Shown: positions 24,483-33,486, numbered from the stretch's first letter. The stretch is DNA of 55,854 nucleotides from an uncultured Eubacteriales bacterium (GCA_949001935.1 CARJLX010000005.1:1-55854); one strand, 5' to 3'. Made by a program: numbers and translations. Notes: generated by a model not told the origin, from the letters alone.

Positions 24483-25517
24483 CTATTTTATTGTTAAACC
24501 GAATGAAACCTTCTCTTCTTCCAAATCAACTGAAAGAATTTCGACTTTAACTTTTTGGTCTAATTTTACAATTTCATAGATTTGTTTTTGTTTATCTTCT
24601 GTTGCATTAGCGATATGAAGAAGCCCTGATACGCCACTATCCAGTTTGATTATTGCACCAAACTTTAAAATCTTGACAACAATTCCTTCAAAAACATCAC
24701 CCTCTTTAAGTTTTTTGATAGCCAAAGTTTTTGGACTTTCTTCCAAAGCCTTCTTGCTGAGTGCAACCTTCTTATTTTCACGATCAAGTTCAATAACCTT
24801 AAAATTGTAAACTTCTCCTTCTTTTACAACCTCGCTTGGATTTTCAATTCGGTTATGTGAAAGATTTGAAATATGAACAAAACAATCTATACCATCAACT
24901 TCAACAAAGACACCATAAGGCAATGATTTTTTAACCTTGCCAGATACTATTTTATTTATGAAGATAGAACTCCAAAAAAGCACTTCATTAGTTTGTTTTG
25001 TCTGCTCAATTAGGATTTTTGCTGAACCAATTATCTTTTTATTATCTTTATCTATCTCAGTCACAGCAGCCTCAAACTGTTTGCCTATCAAAGCCTTGAA
25101 ATCTTTTACAAATCGATCACTGACCTCACTTGCCGGAATAAAAATTTCGAAATCCCCGAGACGGGAATAAAGCCCACTATTATTTGCATTTGTTGCAACA
25201 AAACTGAACTTACTTCCAAGTTTAAGTTTTTGAGCATTTTGATTACCTACAATCAAATTATCCGCTTCATGTTTAGATACCTCAATCAAACCTTCTTCAT
25301 TTTTCATGTTTGTAATCATAACTTTAAAGCGGTCACCAATTTTGACATCATCAAAATTATCAAAATCATTTTTTGAAATAAAGGCATCGTTTTTGCCACC
25401 AATATTGAAGATAACGCCATCGTCACGCTTGATAACTACAACACCATCAAATAACTGTCCCTTTTTATAACTAGCAAATGTTTTTTCAATGTTTTCTAAA
25501 TTAAATTCTTCGTTCAT
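24483..25517 (-). CDS. rpsA: S1-domain RNA-binding protein (ribosomal protein S1 homologue)
   Basis: A 344-residue protein with four S1 (OB-fold) repeats, starting at about residues 17, 100, 185 and 270. Typical strands are GQLFDGVVVIKRDDGVIFNI, GKVKKSLPYGVFVEVDGIDC and GDVFEGIVVKILKFGAIIKL. It is shorter than E. coli S1 (557 residues) but matches the 4-domain S1-like proteins of Firmicutes, which bind mRNA on or near the 30S subunit. In many Clostridia an S1 gene sits near plsC, cmk and ispH; here cmk and ispH are missing from this spot. Confidence 0.88.
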   Translation of the reverse strand: MNEEFNLENIEKTFASYKKGQLFDGVVVIKRDDGVIFNIGGKNDAFISKNDFDNFDDVKIGDRFKVMITNMKNEEGLIEVSKHEADNLIVGNQNAQKLKLGSKFSFVATNANNSGLYSRLGDFEIFIPASEVSDRFVKDFKALIGKQFEAAVTEIDKDNKKIIGSAKILIEQTKQTNEVLFWSSIFINKIVSGKVKKSLPYGVFVEVDGIDCFVHISNLSHNRIENPSEVVKEGEVYNFKVIELDRENKKVALSKKALEESPKTLAIKKLKEGDVFEGIVVKILKFGAIIKLDSGVSGLLHIANATEDKQKQIYEIVKLDQKVKVEILSVDLEEEKVSFGLTIK

Positions 25518-25654
25518 AGTTTTTTCTCGCTTTGAATATAGATTAGCAAAAATTTTAATATTTTGTCAATTTATTTGAAATATTTTCAAAAGTTTCTTAC
25601 AAGATGAAAAATAATCATGATAATTAATTTTTGAAGGTTTAATTTACTACCTAC

Positions 25655-25679
25655 AAAAAATAATAACCATGACTATTAC
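25655..25679 (-). terminator. Weak AT-rich terminator after plsC
   Basis: TAATA and TATTA arms around a CATG core, followed on the minus strand by TTTTTTG. It would end the gpr-to-plsC transcript. Confidence 0.45.
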
Positions 25680-25680
25680 A

Positions 25681-26349
25681 TTACTTTTTTTGTTTTAACT
25701 TTTTCCTCTCCTCTTTTCTAGCCTTTCTTAACGCCTTCTTTGTATTGTTATCTCTTTCTATACAAGAAGAACGAAGAATATTCATTTTTGTGAGTAACAC
25801 TTCTCCTGCCCTATCTAATGTTTCTGTATCAAGTCGTTGACCATAAAACTCATCCAACTCAAAAGGCTCACCTATTGTTATTATGGATTTCCTAAAAATT
25901 TTAGGCTGACGATTTATATAAATAGGAATAACTGGGACTCTAGCCTTGATTGCAAGCATAGTTGCTCCACCTTTTATTTCGCCAAGTTCCATTGTTTGGC
26001 TATGATTACGCTTTCCCTCTGGGAAAATAACAAGTTTTCTACCCTCTTTTAAAACTTTCAGGCTTGCTTTTATTGCACCAAGGTCATTTGATTGTCTATC
26101 AATAGAAATACCACCAATTCCTTTTATAACCCATGCTTTAAACTTAGAGTTAAAAAGTTCTTTTTTTGCAAGATAGTAATTATGTTCTTTCATATGAGCA
26201 GCGAACAAAATAGGGTCTATATTTGAGGTATGATTACTAACCAAAATAGCAGAGCCTTTTTGTAAATTTTTCTTACCGATAATTTTGGTAGGGAATAAAA
26301 TACTAATTGGTATATACAAGAAAAATTTTAGTGTTTGAATCAAATACAT
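25681..26349 (-). CDS. plsC: 1-acyl-sn-glycerol-3-phosphate acyltransferase
   Basis: A 222-residue membrane-associated acyltransferase that makes phosphatidic acid from lysophosphatidic acid. H40 and D45 form the catalytic HX4D motif (NHTSNIDP), and FPEGKRNHS is the substrate-phosphate-binding motif III. GGISIDR and an ARVPVIPIYI segment (motif IV) follow. The C-terminus is very basic (RKARKEERKKLKQKK). It is the last gene of the long minus-strand run from gpr. Confidence 0.93.
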   Translation of the reverse strand: MYLIQTLKFFLYIPISILFPTKIIGKKNLQKGSAILVSNHTSNIDPILFAAHMKEHNYYLAKKELFNSKFKAWVIKGIGGISIDRQSNDLGAIKASLKVLKEGRKLVIFPEGKRNHSQTMELGEIKGGATMLAIKARVPVIPIYINRQPKIFRKSIITIGEPFELDEFYGQRLDTETLDRAGEVLLTKMNILRSSCIERDNNTKKALRKARKEERKKLKQKK

Positions 26350-26359
26350 TTAAATCCTC

Positions 26360-27604
26360 CTAATCAATTTTATTCAGAATATCCTTTGCACATGAATACG
26401 CTGTTGAAAATGCCACTTGTAAATTAAAACCACCCGTCAAACAATCTATATCAAGAACTTCACCTATAAAATATAGATTTTTATGCAACTTACTTTCGCA
26501 AGATTTTGGATTAATTTCACTTAAATTAACGCCTCCGCTAGTCACTATTCCACTTTCAAGTGGATAAAGATTTTTATAGGTTAAATCAAATTTTTTGAGT
26601 GCAGAAACAATTTTTTCTCTTTCTTCTTTAGTTATAGAATTAACTTTTTTGTTTTCCTCTATATTCACACGCTTTAAAAATACAGGAACAAAATTTTTAG
26701 GCAATAAGCCGTGGATAATATAAGAAATATTTTTATTTTTATTATTTTCGAAATCACGAAGTAATCTAGCCTCTAGTTGTTCTTTTGTAAGTGCTGGTTT
26801 GAAATCTAGATATAAATTTATGTTTTTTGCACGATTAATCATACTAGACAACGATAAAACTATAGGCCCAGTTATTCCAACATCAGTAAACATGGCTTCA
26901 CCAAAAAGTGATATTGTTTTTGTTTTTCTCTCATTATTATTCTTTTCGCTTTCTTCGAACTCTGCATGCAATTCAACATTCTTGAGTGGCAAGCCTTGGA
27001 TTGACGAAATAAATTTATCTTTAAGTTCTATAGCAACAAGAGCAGGTTTGGTTATTTCTATCGTGTGACCTAAACTTTGAGCAACCTTATAACCAAAACC
27101 TGTACTACCTGTCAAAGGATAACTTTTCCCACCTGTTGCAACTATAACAGCATCAAATTCATATCTTTCTTTATCAGCTGTTAAAATATATTTGTCTTTC
27201 GAAATTTCAACCTTCTTTATTTCTGTGTTCAATAAGATTTTATTACTTTGATTTAATTTTGTCAAAACTTTTGTGACATCGCTTGCTTTGTCGCTTGCTG
27301 GAAATACACGTTGACCACGTTCTACTTTAAGTTTAAGTCCGTTATCTTCAAAAAAAGCCATACAATCAAAACTTGAAAAACGATTAATTGCACCATACAT
27401 AAACTTTCGGCCACGCACAACATTTTCCAAAAACTCGTTTGGTATACATGCATTTGTAAGGTTGCAACGACCCTTACCTGTTATATATATTTTTTTGCCA
27501 AGTTTATCGTTGCCATCAAATATAGTGGCATTAGCACCACCTTGTGCCAAAATCGCACCACACATAAGTCCACTTGCACCGCCACCTATAATTGCGATTT
27601 TCAT
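26360..27604 (-). CDS. HI0933-family FAD flavoprotein (YhiN-like)
   Basis: A 414-residue flavoprotein. The dinucleotide-binding start is IIGGGASGLMCG (residues 4-15). GKGRCNLTN (about 41-49) and AVIVATGGKSYPLTGSTG (about 152-169) are family signatures, and the C-terminus has the second FAD contact LTGGFNLQVAFSTAYSCA. The function of the family (HI0933, YhiN) is not settled. The gene overlaps rluB by 4 bases, and the neighbourhood rluB-HI0933-(cmk)-plsC recurs in Clostridia (from memory). Confidence 0.9.
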   Translation of the reverse strand: MKIAIIGGGASGLMCGAILAQGGANATIFDGNDKLGKKIYITGKGRCNLTNACIPNEFLENVVRGRKFMYGAINRFSSFDCMAFFEDNGLKLKVERGQRVFPASDKASDVTKVLTKLNQSNKILLNTEIKKVEISKDKYILTADKERYEFDAVIVATGGKSYPLTGSTGFGYKVAQSLGHTIEITKPALVAIELKDKFISSIQGLPLKNVELHAEFEESEKNNNERKTKTISLFGEAMFTDVGITGPIVLSLSSMINRAKNINLYLDFKPALTKEQLEARLLRDFENNKNKNISYIIHGLLPKNFVPVFLKRVNIEENKKVNSITKEEREKIVSALKKFDLTYKNLYPLESGIVTSGGVNLSEINPKSCESKLHKNLYFIGEVLDIDCLTGGFNLQVAFSTAYSCAKDILNKID

Positions 27605-28308
27605 TTTGCCCTCACCAGAAGATTGAGTTCATCAATAGTCAAATCCTTATAATCTCCACGAGAAAGACCACCAAGTTTAACACCACCAATTCGAACGCGT
27701 TTAAGAAGTTTTATAGTTTTGCCTATGGCTTCAAACATACGCCTAACCTGTCTATTTTGACCTTCATGAATTACAACTGAAAGCCGAGTGCTATCTCCCT
27801 TTTTATCCAAAAATTTGATTCTAGCAGGAGGCATTTTTTCGCCATCTACAACAACACCCTTTCTCATGACAGCAAGTTCGCTTTCTAATATTTCTCCCTC
27901 AATCGTCACTTGATATTCTTTTTCTATCTCGTTTCTTGGATGCATAACTTTATTGGCAAAATCACCGTCATTTGTCAAGATAATAAGCCCTTCTGTATCA
28001 TAGTCTAGTCTACCAACTGAAAATAATCTTTCATTTGTTTTAATAAGTTCATATATAGTCTTTCTACCTTTTTCATCACTGGCAGTACAAGCGTACCCCT
28101 TTGGCTTGTTAAGTTTAATATACACAAAAGAGGTTGGAAGTTTAACTTCCACCCCTTGATAAACAATCTTGTCCTTCTTTTCGTTGATAATAGTCCCTAG
28201 TTCGCAAACAACCTTTCCATTGACCTTTATCGAACCGCTTTTAATTATCTCATCACATTTACGCCTAGAAGCAACACCCGCTCCACTTAAAAATTTATTT
28301 AATCTCAT
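27601..28308 (-). CDS. rluB: 23S rRNA pseudouridine synthase, RluB/RsuA family
   Basis: A 235-residue pseudouridine synthase. An S4 RNA-binding domain covers residues 1-60 (MRLNKFLSGAGVASRRKCDE). The catalytic motif GRLDYDTEGLIILTNDG (about 97-113) contains the nucleophile Asp in the D-T-E context. RluB acts on U2605 of 23S rRNA in E. coli. The gene lies between dacF and the HI0933 gene and in Bacillus-like order follows the sporulation carboxypeptidase gene. Confidence 0.93.
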   Translation of the reverse strand: MRLNKFLSGAGVASRRKCDEIIKSGSIKVNGKVVCELGTIINEKKDKIVYQGVEVKLPTSFVYIKLNKPKGYACTASDEKGRKTIYELIKTNERLFSVGRLDYDTEGLIILTNDGDFANKVMHPRNEIEKEYQVTIEGEILESELAVMRKGVVVDGEKMPPARIKFLDKKGDSTRLSVVIHEGQNRQVRRMFEAIGKTIKLLKRVRIGGVKLGGLSRGDYKDLTIDELNLLVRAK

Positions 28309-28317
28309 TAATCTTTT

Positions 28318-29514
28318 TTACCATTTAGAAGTTATATCTTTAATGCCCTCCAAAATAGTATTACTCCTTACTTCTTCCATTGTATATATATTTTGAGAAA
28401 ATAGCAAGTCATTGTCAAAGAAAATATTAATTTCTCCAACTTTTTGAGATTTTTGTACTGGTGCAGTCAAAGAATTAGGCAATGAATATGTTATCTTAAT
28501 ATTTTCGAGTTCGCTTGCCCTTAAAGGGAAAAATGTGTTGCCATCACTTTCTATCTTCACCTTATCAACCTTTGCTCCTTCTACTGGTAGATATCGATTG
28601 TATGAGAAAAATTTAGATAAATCATAAAGTTTAAACTCATTAAAACCCTTATTTAAAAGATCCCCACTTTCTTCAAACATTGGTCCACAATTTAAAACAA
28701 CACAAACAAGCCTCATCCCATCTCTATAACAACTTGATACTAAACATCTTCCTGCGTCATCAGTAAAACCAGTTTTAACCCCATCGCAACCTTCAAGTGA
28801 AGATAGCAATCTATTCTTATTTTTTAAATATCTAGTTTTTCCTTCACCAGACACTATTTTAGTTGACCGAGTTGAAACTATATCTCTAAAAGTTGGATTT
28901 TCCATTGCATAACTAGTAATCTTAGCAAGGTCTTCAGCTGTAGTATAATGTGTTTTGCTATCAAGTCCATGAGTGTTATCGAAATGCGAATTCACAGCTC
29001 CAATCTTGACTGCTAGATTATTCATCATTTCAAGAAAGTTTTTAACTCCTCCCTCTCCACCAACATGTTCACCAATTGCAACAGAGGCATCATTTCCAGA
29101 AATCAACATAAGTCCATATAAAAGATCTCTTATACTGAAACTTTCTTCTTTTCTTAAATACAAACTTGTTCCACTAATGCCGACAGCTTTTGGAGAAATA
29201 ACAAATTTCTCATCAAGGTTTTTACAGTTTTCAATAGCAGTTATTGCTGTCATAATTTTTGTGGTGCTGGCCATTGGAAGTTGCTGAGATTTATTTTTAG
29301 CATAAAGCACTCTTCCCGTCTTTGTTTCCATAACACACATAGCTTTAGCAGAAGTATACCCACTTGAGATAGGCAACTCTTCTGCACTAGTTTGATTTTT
29401 CAAACTTATATTACTATAAATAACAAAAAATGATCCCAGCAAAAATGAAAGAATTAAAACAAATATCAATCCACAAAACACGACTCTTTTCAACTTAGTA
29501 TGTAAAATTTCCAT
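28318..29514 (-). CDS. dacF: D-alanyl-D-alanine carboxypeptidase, DacF-like
   Basis: A 398-residue peptidase S11 enzyme; the start at 29514 is chosen for the GAGGATGAAAGC site, although the frame is open further upstream. A signal anchor lies at 9-32. The active-site triads are all present: S-T-T-K (MASTTKIMT), S-G-N (LISGNDAS) and K-T-G (DGVKTGFTDD). It removes terminal D-Ala from peptidoglycan pentapeptides outside the membrane. Next to gerW and rluB it corresponds to the sporulation-linked DacF/DacB of Firmicutes. The usual downstream spmA and spmB genes are absent. Confidence 0.93.
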   Translation of the reverse strand: MEILHTKLKRVVFCGLIFVLILSFLLGSFFVIYSNISLKNQTSAEELPISSGYTSAKAMCVMETKTGRVLYAKNKSQQLPMASTTKIMTAITAIENCKNLDEKFVISPKAVGISGTSLYLRKEESFSIRDLLYGLMLISGNDASVAIGEHVGGEGGVKNFLEMMNNLAVKIGAVNSHFDNTHGLDSKTHYTTAEDLAKITSYAMENPTFRDIVSTRSTKIVSGEGKTRYLKNKNRLLSSLEGCDGVKTGFTDDAGRCLVSSCYRDGMRLVCVVLNCGPMFEESGDLLNKGFNEFKLYDLSKFFSYNRYLPVEGAKVDKVKIESDGNTFFPLRASELENIKITYSLPNSLTAPVQKSQKVGEINIFFDNDLLFSQNIYTMEEVRSNTILEGIKDITSKW

Positions 29515-29527
29515 GCTTTCATCCTCT

Positions 29528-29974
29528 TTATTTTTTCTTAGAAGATTTTTCACCCTCTTCATATTTGCTTTGCAAATCTTGAGCATCCTCTGCATTTTGT
29601 TCTTTTTCCATCTTAGCAAGTAAACTATTAAACATGTTGAGAATTGTTTGATAAACAGTTTTATTTTCAACATTAACAAAATTAATTTCACCCTTACTTT
29701 CAATTAAAAACCCAACTGGCGTCACACTCATTCCTCCACTTGAGCCACCTGCCATTGGAAAGTGATTTGCAACTCTGCGTGAAGAAAGATCAGCGTATTC
29801 ACCACCTCCAACAACATAACCAACTGATACTTTTGAAATTGGTATAATAACTGTTCCATCAGGCGTTTCAACCTTATCTCCAATAACAGTTGAAGAATCC
29901 ACAATAGTCTTAATCTTGTCCATAGCATTATCGATAAGATTGTTGATTGTTTCGTTTCCTGTATAAATTCGCAT
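29528..29974 (-). CDS. gerW: GerW/YtfJ-family sporulation protein
   Basis: A 148-residue protein with the YtfJ/GerW core TVIGDKVETPDGTVIIPISK and VSVGYVVGGGEY, followed by the Gly/Ser segment GGSSGGMSVTPVGFLI. GerW is made in the forespore of Bacillus subtilis and is needed for normal germination. The C-terminus is charged (EEGEKSSKKK). It lies between dacF and a DUF2953 (ytfI-like) gene, as in Bacillus, which supports the call. Confidence 0.92.
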   Translation of the reverse strand: MRIYTGNETINNLIDNAMDKIKTIVDSSTVIGDKVETPDGTVIIPISKVSVGYVVGGGEYADLSSRRVANHFPMAGGSSGGMSVTPVGFLIESKGEINFVNVENKTVYQTILNMFNSLLAKMEKEQNAEDAQDLQSKYEEGEKSSKKK

Positions 29975-29993
29975 TTTAAACTCCTTTTTAAGG

Positions 29994-30031
29994 TATTATG
30001 CAATGCATACTACCTACTATATATTGTGTTT
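29994..30031. repeat. Dispersed intergenic element, copy 2
   Basis: TATTATGC-AA-TGCATACTACC, then TACTATATATTGTGTTT. It matches 8244-8277 apart from a 4-base gap and a few substitutions. It overlaps the last codons of the DUF2953 gene and ends about 20 bases before the gerW start. Confidence 0.5.
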
Positions 30032-30583
30032 TTGCTTAGCTTTGGCCTTCCATGTTAGAATAACCGAATTGAATAAAGAATATGCAATATCAAACAAAGA
30101 AATTGAAATTTTAGTTTTTAAAGCGATTTCAAACAAAGTTTTATTGTATGAAATCGTATCATATATACCAAGTGAAGCTGTTGGCTTTTTAGATTTTAAA
30201 GTTGTAAAGAAAGTTAAAACTGCAATATTAACAAGCCCTCCAAGCATAGCAGATAAAAAAGCATCTCCCGCTCCAAGATTATAAAAAACAAATAATTCTT
30301 TAAGCCTAGTCTTATCTTTTATTTGATTTACTAAAAATTCTACAAATATAAGATCATTATTATCAATACTAAGTTCAGTTTCTTTGGTTTCTTTTTGATT
30401 TTTTAAAACGATTGTTTTACCTTTTATTTCATACATGTAGTAGATAATTTTTATGCCAAAAATAAAAATAGCTAGAACACCCGACTTTGACTGAATATTA
30501 AATGTTGCCTTTGCTTGAATTATGACAGGAGTTAAAAACAACAAAATTAAGAAAGTTGGAATTAATAAATATAACGCATCCAT
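30017..30583 (-). CDS. DUF2953 membrane-associated protein (YtfI-like)
   Basis: A 188-residue protein with an N-terminal helix (residues 5-23, YLLIPTFLILLFLTPVIIQ). It is followed by a beta-rich DUF2953 segment (KATFNIQSKSGVLAIFIFGI) and a C-terminal amphipathic region. DUF2953 genes are the regular partner of gerW/ytfJ in Bacillus (ytfI-ytfJ). The function in sporulation is unproven. It overlaps the gpr stop by 1 base, so the two are translationally coupled. Confidence 0.8.
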   Translation of the reverse strand: MDALYLLIPTFLILLFLTPVIIQAKATFNIQSKSGVLAIFIFGIKIIYYMYEIKGKTIVLKNQKETKETELSIDNNDLIFVEFLVNQIKDKTRLKELFVFYNLGAGDAFLSAMLGGLVNIAVLTFFTTLKSKKPTASLGIYDTISYNKTLFEIALKTKISISLFDIAYSLFNSVILTWKAKAKQKHNI

Positions 30584-31353
30584 TATTCCTCCAAACCCAA
30601 TGCTTCGCTGATTGCATAAGCAATAATTTTAGACGATATTTCAACATTCTCATGAATATCTTTTGGTGCAAGAACAAGATCTTTATCTTTACAATCAACA
30701 ATATCTGAGGCAAAAATCATAAAAGGCACACCAAAACTGATACAAGAAATTCCTGTACTTTCCTTATCTATCTTTTTATTCTTATCATGCATTGCACTAC
30801 CTGGAGTTATTCCCGCACTATTAAGCTGAAAAGATATACCAAGCCTATTTATATTCCTCGTTGCTAAGGCATCAATTAAAATAATACAATCTACATCCAA
30901 TGTATTGGCTATCAAATAAACTGTTTCAAAGGTGGAAATACCAGTATTAATATAAATATTAGGACATATTTTAAATACATTATTTTCATCATTTAATGGA
31001 TTTAATATAATTTTATCAAGAACTTTTTTCCCTAAACTATCTGCCAAAATGTCTGGATTACCTATACCAACTATTAAATATCTACTACACTTATTAAGTT
31101 TAAGACTTTCAAGTATTCTATTTAATTGCTTTGTTAAAACTTTACCAATATATTTGTGGCACTCATTGTCTAAATCATAGACCAAAGGCGAATTAACAAT
31201 AACATATTCCCCTTGCCCAAAACCTAATGTTTTAGATTTTTGAGGAGTATCAACAGAAAGAGAGGCAAGGTCAATTCCGTACTGCCCTAATCTTTTAACT
31301 TTATATCCATAACCTTCTAGTTCACTTGCACACTCGTCTATTAAATCAATCAT
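30583..31353 (-). CDS. gpr: GPR germination endopeptidase
   Basis: A 256-residue homologue of the spore protease that degrades small acid-soluble proteins in germination. The recognisable core is YGIDLASLSVDTPQ, then YLIVGIGNPDILADSLGKKV, LIDALATRNINRLGISFQL and GITPGSAMHDKNKK. The length is clearly less than B. subtilis Gpr (about 370), mostly by loss of internal loops and the N-terminal propeptide. It is the first gene of the gpr-DUF2953-gerW-dacF-rluB-HI0933-plsC run. It shows that the lineage makes endospores or did so recently. Confidence 0.92.
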   Translation of the reverse strand: MIDLIDECASELEGYGYKVKRLGQYGIDLASLSVDTPQKSKTLGFGQGEYVIVNSPLVYDLDNECHKYIGKVLTKQLNRILESLKLNKCSRYLIVGIGNPDILADSLGKKVLDKIILNPLNDENNVFKICPNIYINTGISTFETVYLIANTLDVDCIILIDALATRNINRLGISFQLNSAGITPGSAMHDKNKKIDKESTGISCISFGVPFMIFASDIVDCKDKDLVLAPKDIHENVEISSKIIAYAISEALGLEE

Positions 31354-31396
31354 AATAATATTTTGACAAATAAAGCAAAAAATATTTATTTTTTAC

Positions 31397-31425
31397 TTGC
31401 ATTATTGTAAAATTTGTGCTAGAAT
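31397..31425 (+). promoter_or_regulatory. rpsT promoter
   Basis: TTGCAT (31397-31402), 17 bases, TAGAAT (31420-31425), 26 bases before the rpsT start and upstream of AAAGGAGATAG. Confidence 0.65.
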
Positions 31426-31450
31426 ACTATAGTTATTAAAGGAGATAGAT

Positions 31451-31720
31451 ATGCCAAACATTAAATCAGCAGAAAAAAGAGTTAAAGTAATCGAAAAGAA
31501 AACACTTGAAAACAAGGCTGTAAAGTCAAAAATTTTGACATATACAAAGAAATTCAAAACAGCCGTTGCTCAAAGTGACGCTCAAGTTGCAGAAGTTGCA
31601 TATAGAGATATTGTTTCTCTTCTTGATAAAGCAGTTGCAGACAATGTTATTCATGCAAATTGTGCAAACAGAAGAAAAGCAAACTATGCAAAACTCTTAG
31701 AAACAGTTAAAAAAGCATAA
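31451..31720 (+). CDS. rpsT: 30S ribosomal protein S20
   Basis: An 89-residue basic protein with the S20 pattern MPNIKSAEKRVKVIEKKTLE and the C-terminal NCANRRKANYAKLLE. S20 binds 16S rRNA early in 30S assembly. It is monocistronic with its own promoter and terminator and divergent from gpr, a common arrangement in Firmicutes. Confidence 0.97.
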   Translation: MPNIKSAEKRVKVIEKKTLENKAVKSKILTYTKKFKTAVAQSDAQVAEVAYRDIVSLLDKAVADNVIHANCANRRKANYAKLLETVKKA

Positions 31721-31722
31721 TA

Positions 31723-31752
31723 AAAAACCATAGTTAAACCTATGGTTTTTTT
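31723..31752. terminator. Terminator rpsT / spoIIID
   Basis: AAAAACCATAG and CTATGGTTTTT pair around TTAAAC; T-runs are on both exits, so it serves both convergent genes. Confidence 0.88.
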
Positions 31753-31761
31753 GTTTAAATA

Positions 31762-32079
31762 TTAATTTTTCATCTCTGAATATTTTCTCTTTGTAGCTTC
31801 GCCACCTCTTATATGTTTCTCTGCAAAGTTTTCATTAAGAATTACTCTGGTTTCTTGATATAATTCATTGTCTATATGTGGCAAGCGATAACTTATATCA
31901 GTATGAACTGAACTTTTACTTAATCCAAATACTTGTGCTGTTTTTCTTATAGTTTCATGAGTTGCCTTAATATATTCGGCCAATTCATATACTCTTGCAA
32001 CAATTTCTTCATTACAATATTTTTTATAGCCTTGTAAATTTTCGCTTTTAAGCATCATCATATCTTCATCTTTTAACAT
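31762..32079 (-). CDS. spoIIID: Sporulation transcription regulator SpoIIID
   Basis: A 105-residue helix-turn-helix protein. The start at 32079 is chosen for GAGGAGAGAAATT ahead of it. NEEIVARVYELAEYIKATHE and TIRKTAQVFGLSKSSVHTDI match SpoIIID, the mother-cell regulator active with sigma-E. The basic tail (GGEATKRKYSEMKN) is typical. B. subtilis SpoIIID is 93 residues, so this one has a short N-terminal extension (MLKDEDMMMLK). It is next to the spore block at 28-31 kb. Confidence 0.93.
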   Translation of the reverse strand: MLKDEDMMMLKSENLQGYKKYCNEEIVARVYELAEYIKATHETIRKTAQVFGLSKSSVHTDISYRLPHIDNELYQETRVILNENFAEKHIRGGEATKRKYSEMKN

Positions 32080-32158
32080 AATTTCTCTCCTCTTTGATTT
32101 TTTATAATTCAAAATACACTTTTTTTATTTATATGTTTTATAAATAAAAATAATAACA

Positions 32159-32201
32159 AAAAGCATTTCACTATTTTAGGAAAAATGTAAGAAATGCTTT
32201 T
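32159..32201 (-). terminator. Terminator of hpf
   Basis: AAAAGCATTTC (32159-32169) and GAAATGCTTTT (32191-32201) form an 11-bp stem with a 21-base loop; on the minus strand it is followed by TGTTATTATTTTT. Confidence 0.6.
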
Positions 32202-32207
32202 ATTATT

Positions 32208-32238
32208 TTTCTTTTGTTTCTTTTCTTTTAAAGAAAAT
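32208..32238 (+). repeat. AT palindromic repeat, copy 2
   Basis: TTTCTTTTGTTTCTTTTCTT followed by TTAAAGAAAATT; it matches the reverse complement of 8128-8160 with one difference in about 30 bases. It lies just beyond the hpf stop. Confidence 0.5.
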
Positions 32239-32245
32239 TAAAGAA

Positions 32246-32788
32246 TTAATATTTCAAATCGATAAGACCGTAAGCACCATCTGCACGCTTATAAAGTACG
32301 TTCACCCTGCCAGTTTTAGCATTTAAGAAAACATAGAAACTGTGTCCTAAACGCTCAATAGCAAATCTTGCATCATCAAGTGTTGTAGGATCAAGATTAA
32401 ATGTTTTCTTCTTGAAAATTGCAGGCAACTCTTCTGGCTCTTCTTCCAAAAATTCAAAAGGAATAACATCTGCTTCCTTAATAGCTTTTCTAGCTTTCTT
32501 CTTGTCCTTCTTTTTATCTACCATACGAACAATTTGCTTTTCAAGTTTTGGAAGTGCAATGTCGATGTTGTTGTACATACTATCTGTAACAACCTCACTA
32601 CGGAAAAGTGCACCCTTAGAAGTTAAAGTGATTTCCAGCTTTTCTTGTTTTGCAACCTTACGGCAAACCACACGTACTTTAACATCCTCATCAAAATACT
32701 TTGCCAATTTTTCAAGTTTTTCCTTTACAATTTTTTGTAATCTTGCTGATGATTTATAGCCGTCGCGATCAATAAATTCAATTTTCAT
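32246..32788 (-). CDS. hpf: Ribosome hibernation promoting factor, long form
   Basis: A 180-residue protein with two parts: an N-terminal S30AE/YfiA domain (residues 1-100, MKIEFIDRDGYKSSARLQKI) and a C-terminal dimerisation domain (about 126-180, ARFAIERLGHSFYVFLNAKT). Long HPF joins two 70S ribosomes into inactive 100S dimers in stationary phase. It is monocistronic with a good AGGAGG ribosome site. Confidence 0.95.
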   Translation of the reverse strand: MKIEFIDRDGYKSSARLQKIVKEKLEKLAKYFDEDVKVRVVCRKVAKQEKLEITLTSKGALFRSEVVTDSMYNNIDIALPKLEKQIVRMVDKKKDKKKARKAIKEADVIPFEFLEEEPEELPAIFKKKTFNLDPTTLDDARFAIERLGHSFYVFLNAKTGRVNVLYKRADGAYGLIDLKY

Positions 32789-32852
32789 TAATTTTTCCTC
32801 CTAGATATATAATAGCAAATTTTTATAAAATTTCAAAACAAAAACATAAAAT

Positions 32853-32884
32853 AAAACAACCCTAATTTAAAGTTGTTTTAAAAA
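32853..32884. terminator. Terminator of the LRR gene
   Basis: AAAACAAC and GTTGTTTT pair around CCTAATTTAAA; on the minus strand a T-rich run follows. Confidence 0.65.
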
Positions 32885-32889
32885 ATTGA

Positions 32890-33486
32890 TTAAATCTTAT
32901 AAAATAGTGAATCTGTTGAAAGAAATTGATGAGGATTAATTGGTTCTTCCTCTGTTTTAATAGTATCTTTCTCTTTTTTGTATCGAAAGAATTCTACATG
33001 GCTACAATTCCAGAAAACATCTCCTTTATCTATTTTTAAACCTACTGGTAAAAATACCTTTAAAAGTCCATCACATCTTTCAAATGCTCCATTCCCAACA
33101 GACTTTATACTTTTCGGTAAACTAATTTCATAAATACTTTCACATTCATAAAATGCACGCTTACCAATTCTTTCAAGATTAGCAGGGAGATTAACATGGG
33201 TTAAATTTTTCAATCCTCTAAAAGCATTTTCTCCAATTTCTTTCAAAGTTTTAGGTAATATTATTGTCGTAATTTCATCAATCATATCAAGTCTAGTTCT
33301 ATAAACCCTGCCAGTTGCTTCTTCTTTGTATTTCTCTAACAATTCTGTTTGTTCTTTAATATAATCTCCAAAAAGATTATCGCTAATTTTCTCGACACCT
33401 GTTGGGACTCTAAAAATTCGACCAGTCGCACTTGGGCGAGTGTCAGCAGTATGAATTGACATTAATGTTTTATCTTTAATTAACAT
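32890..33486 (-). CDS. BspA-type leucine-rich repeat protein
   Basis: A 198-residue protein without signal peptide. From about residue 72 it has LRR_5 (BspA) repeats: TIILPKTLKEIGENAFRGLK, LTHVNLPANLERIGKRAFYE and YEISLPKSIKSVGNGAFERC. Larger relatives are surface proteins; this short form is predicted to be cytoplasmic, which is unusual for the family. The first 70 residues (TADTRPSATGRIFRVPTG) are not recognised. Function unknown. Confidence 0.8.
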   Translation of the reverse strand: MLIKDKTLMSIHTADTRPSATGRIFRVPTGVEKISDNLFGDYIKEQTELLEKYKEEATGRVYRTRLDMIDEITTIILPKTLKEIGENAFRGLKNLTHVNLPANLERIGKRAFYECESIYEISLPKSIKSVGNGAFERCDGLLKVFLPVGLKIDKGDVFWNCSHVEFFRYKKEKDTIKTEEEPINPHQFLSTDSLFYKI

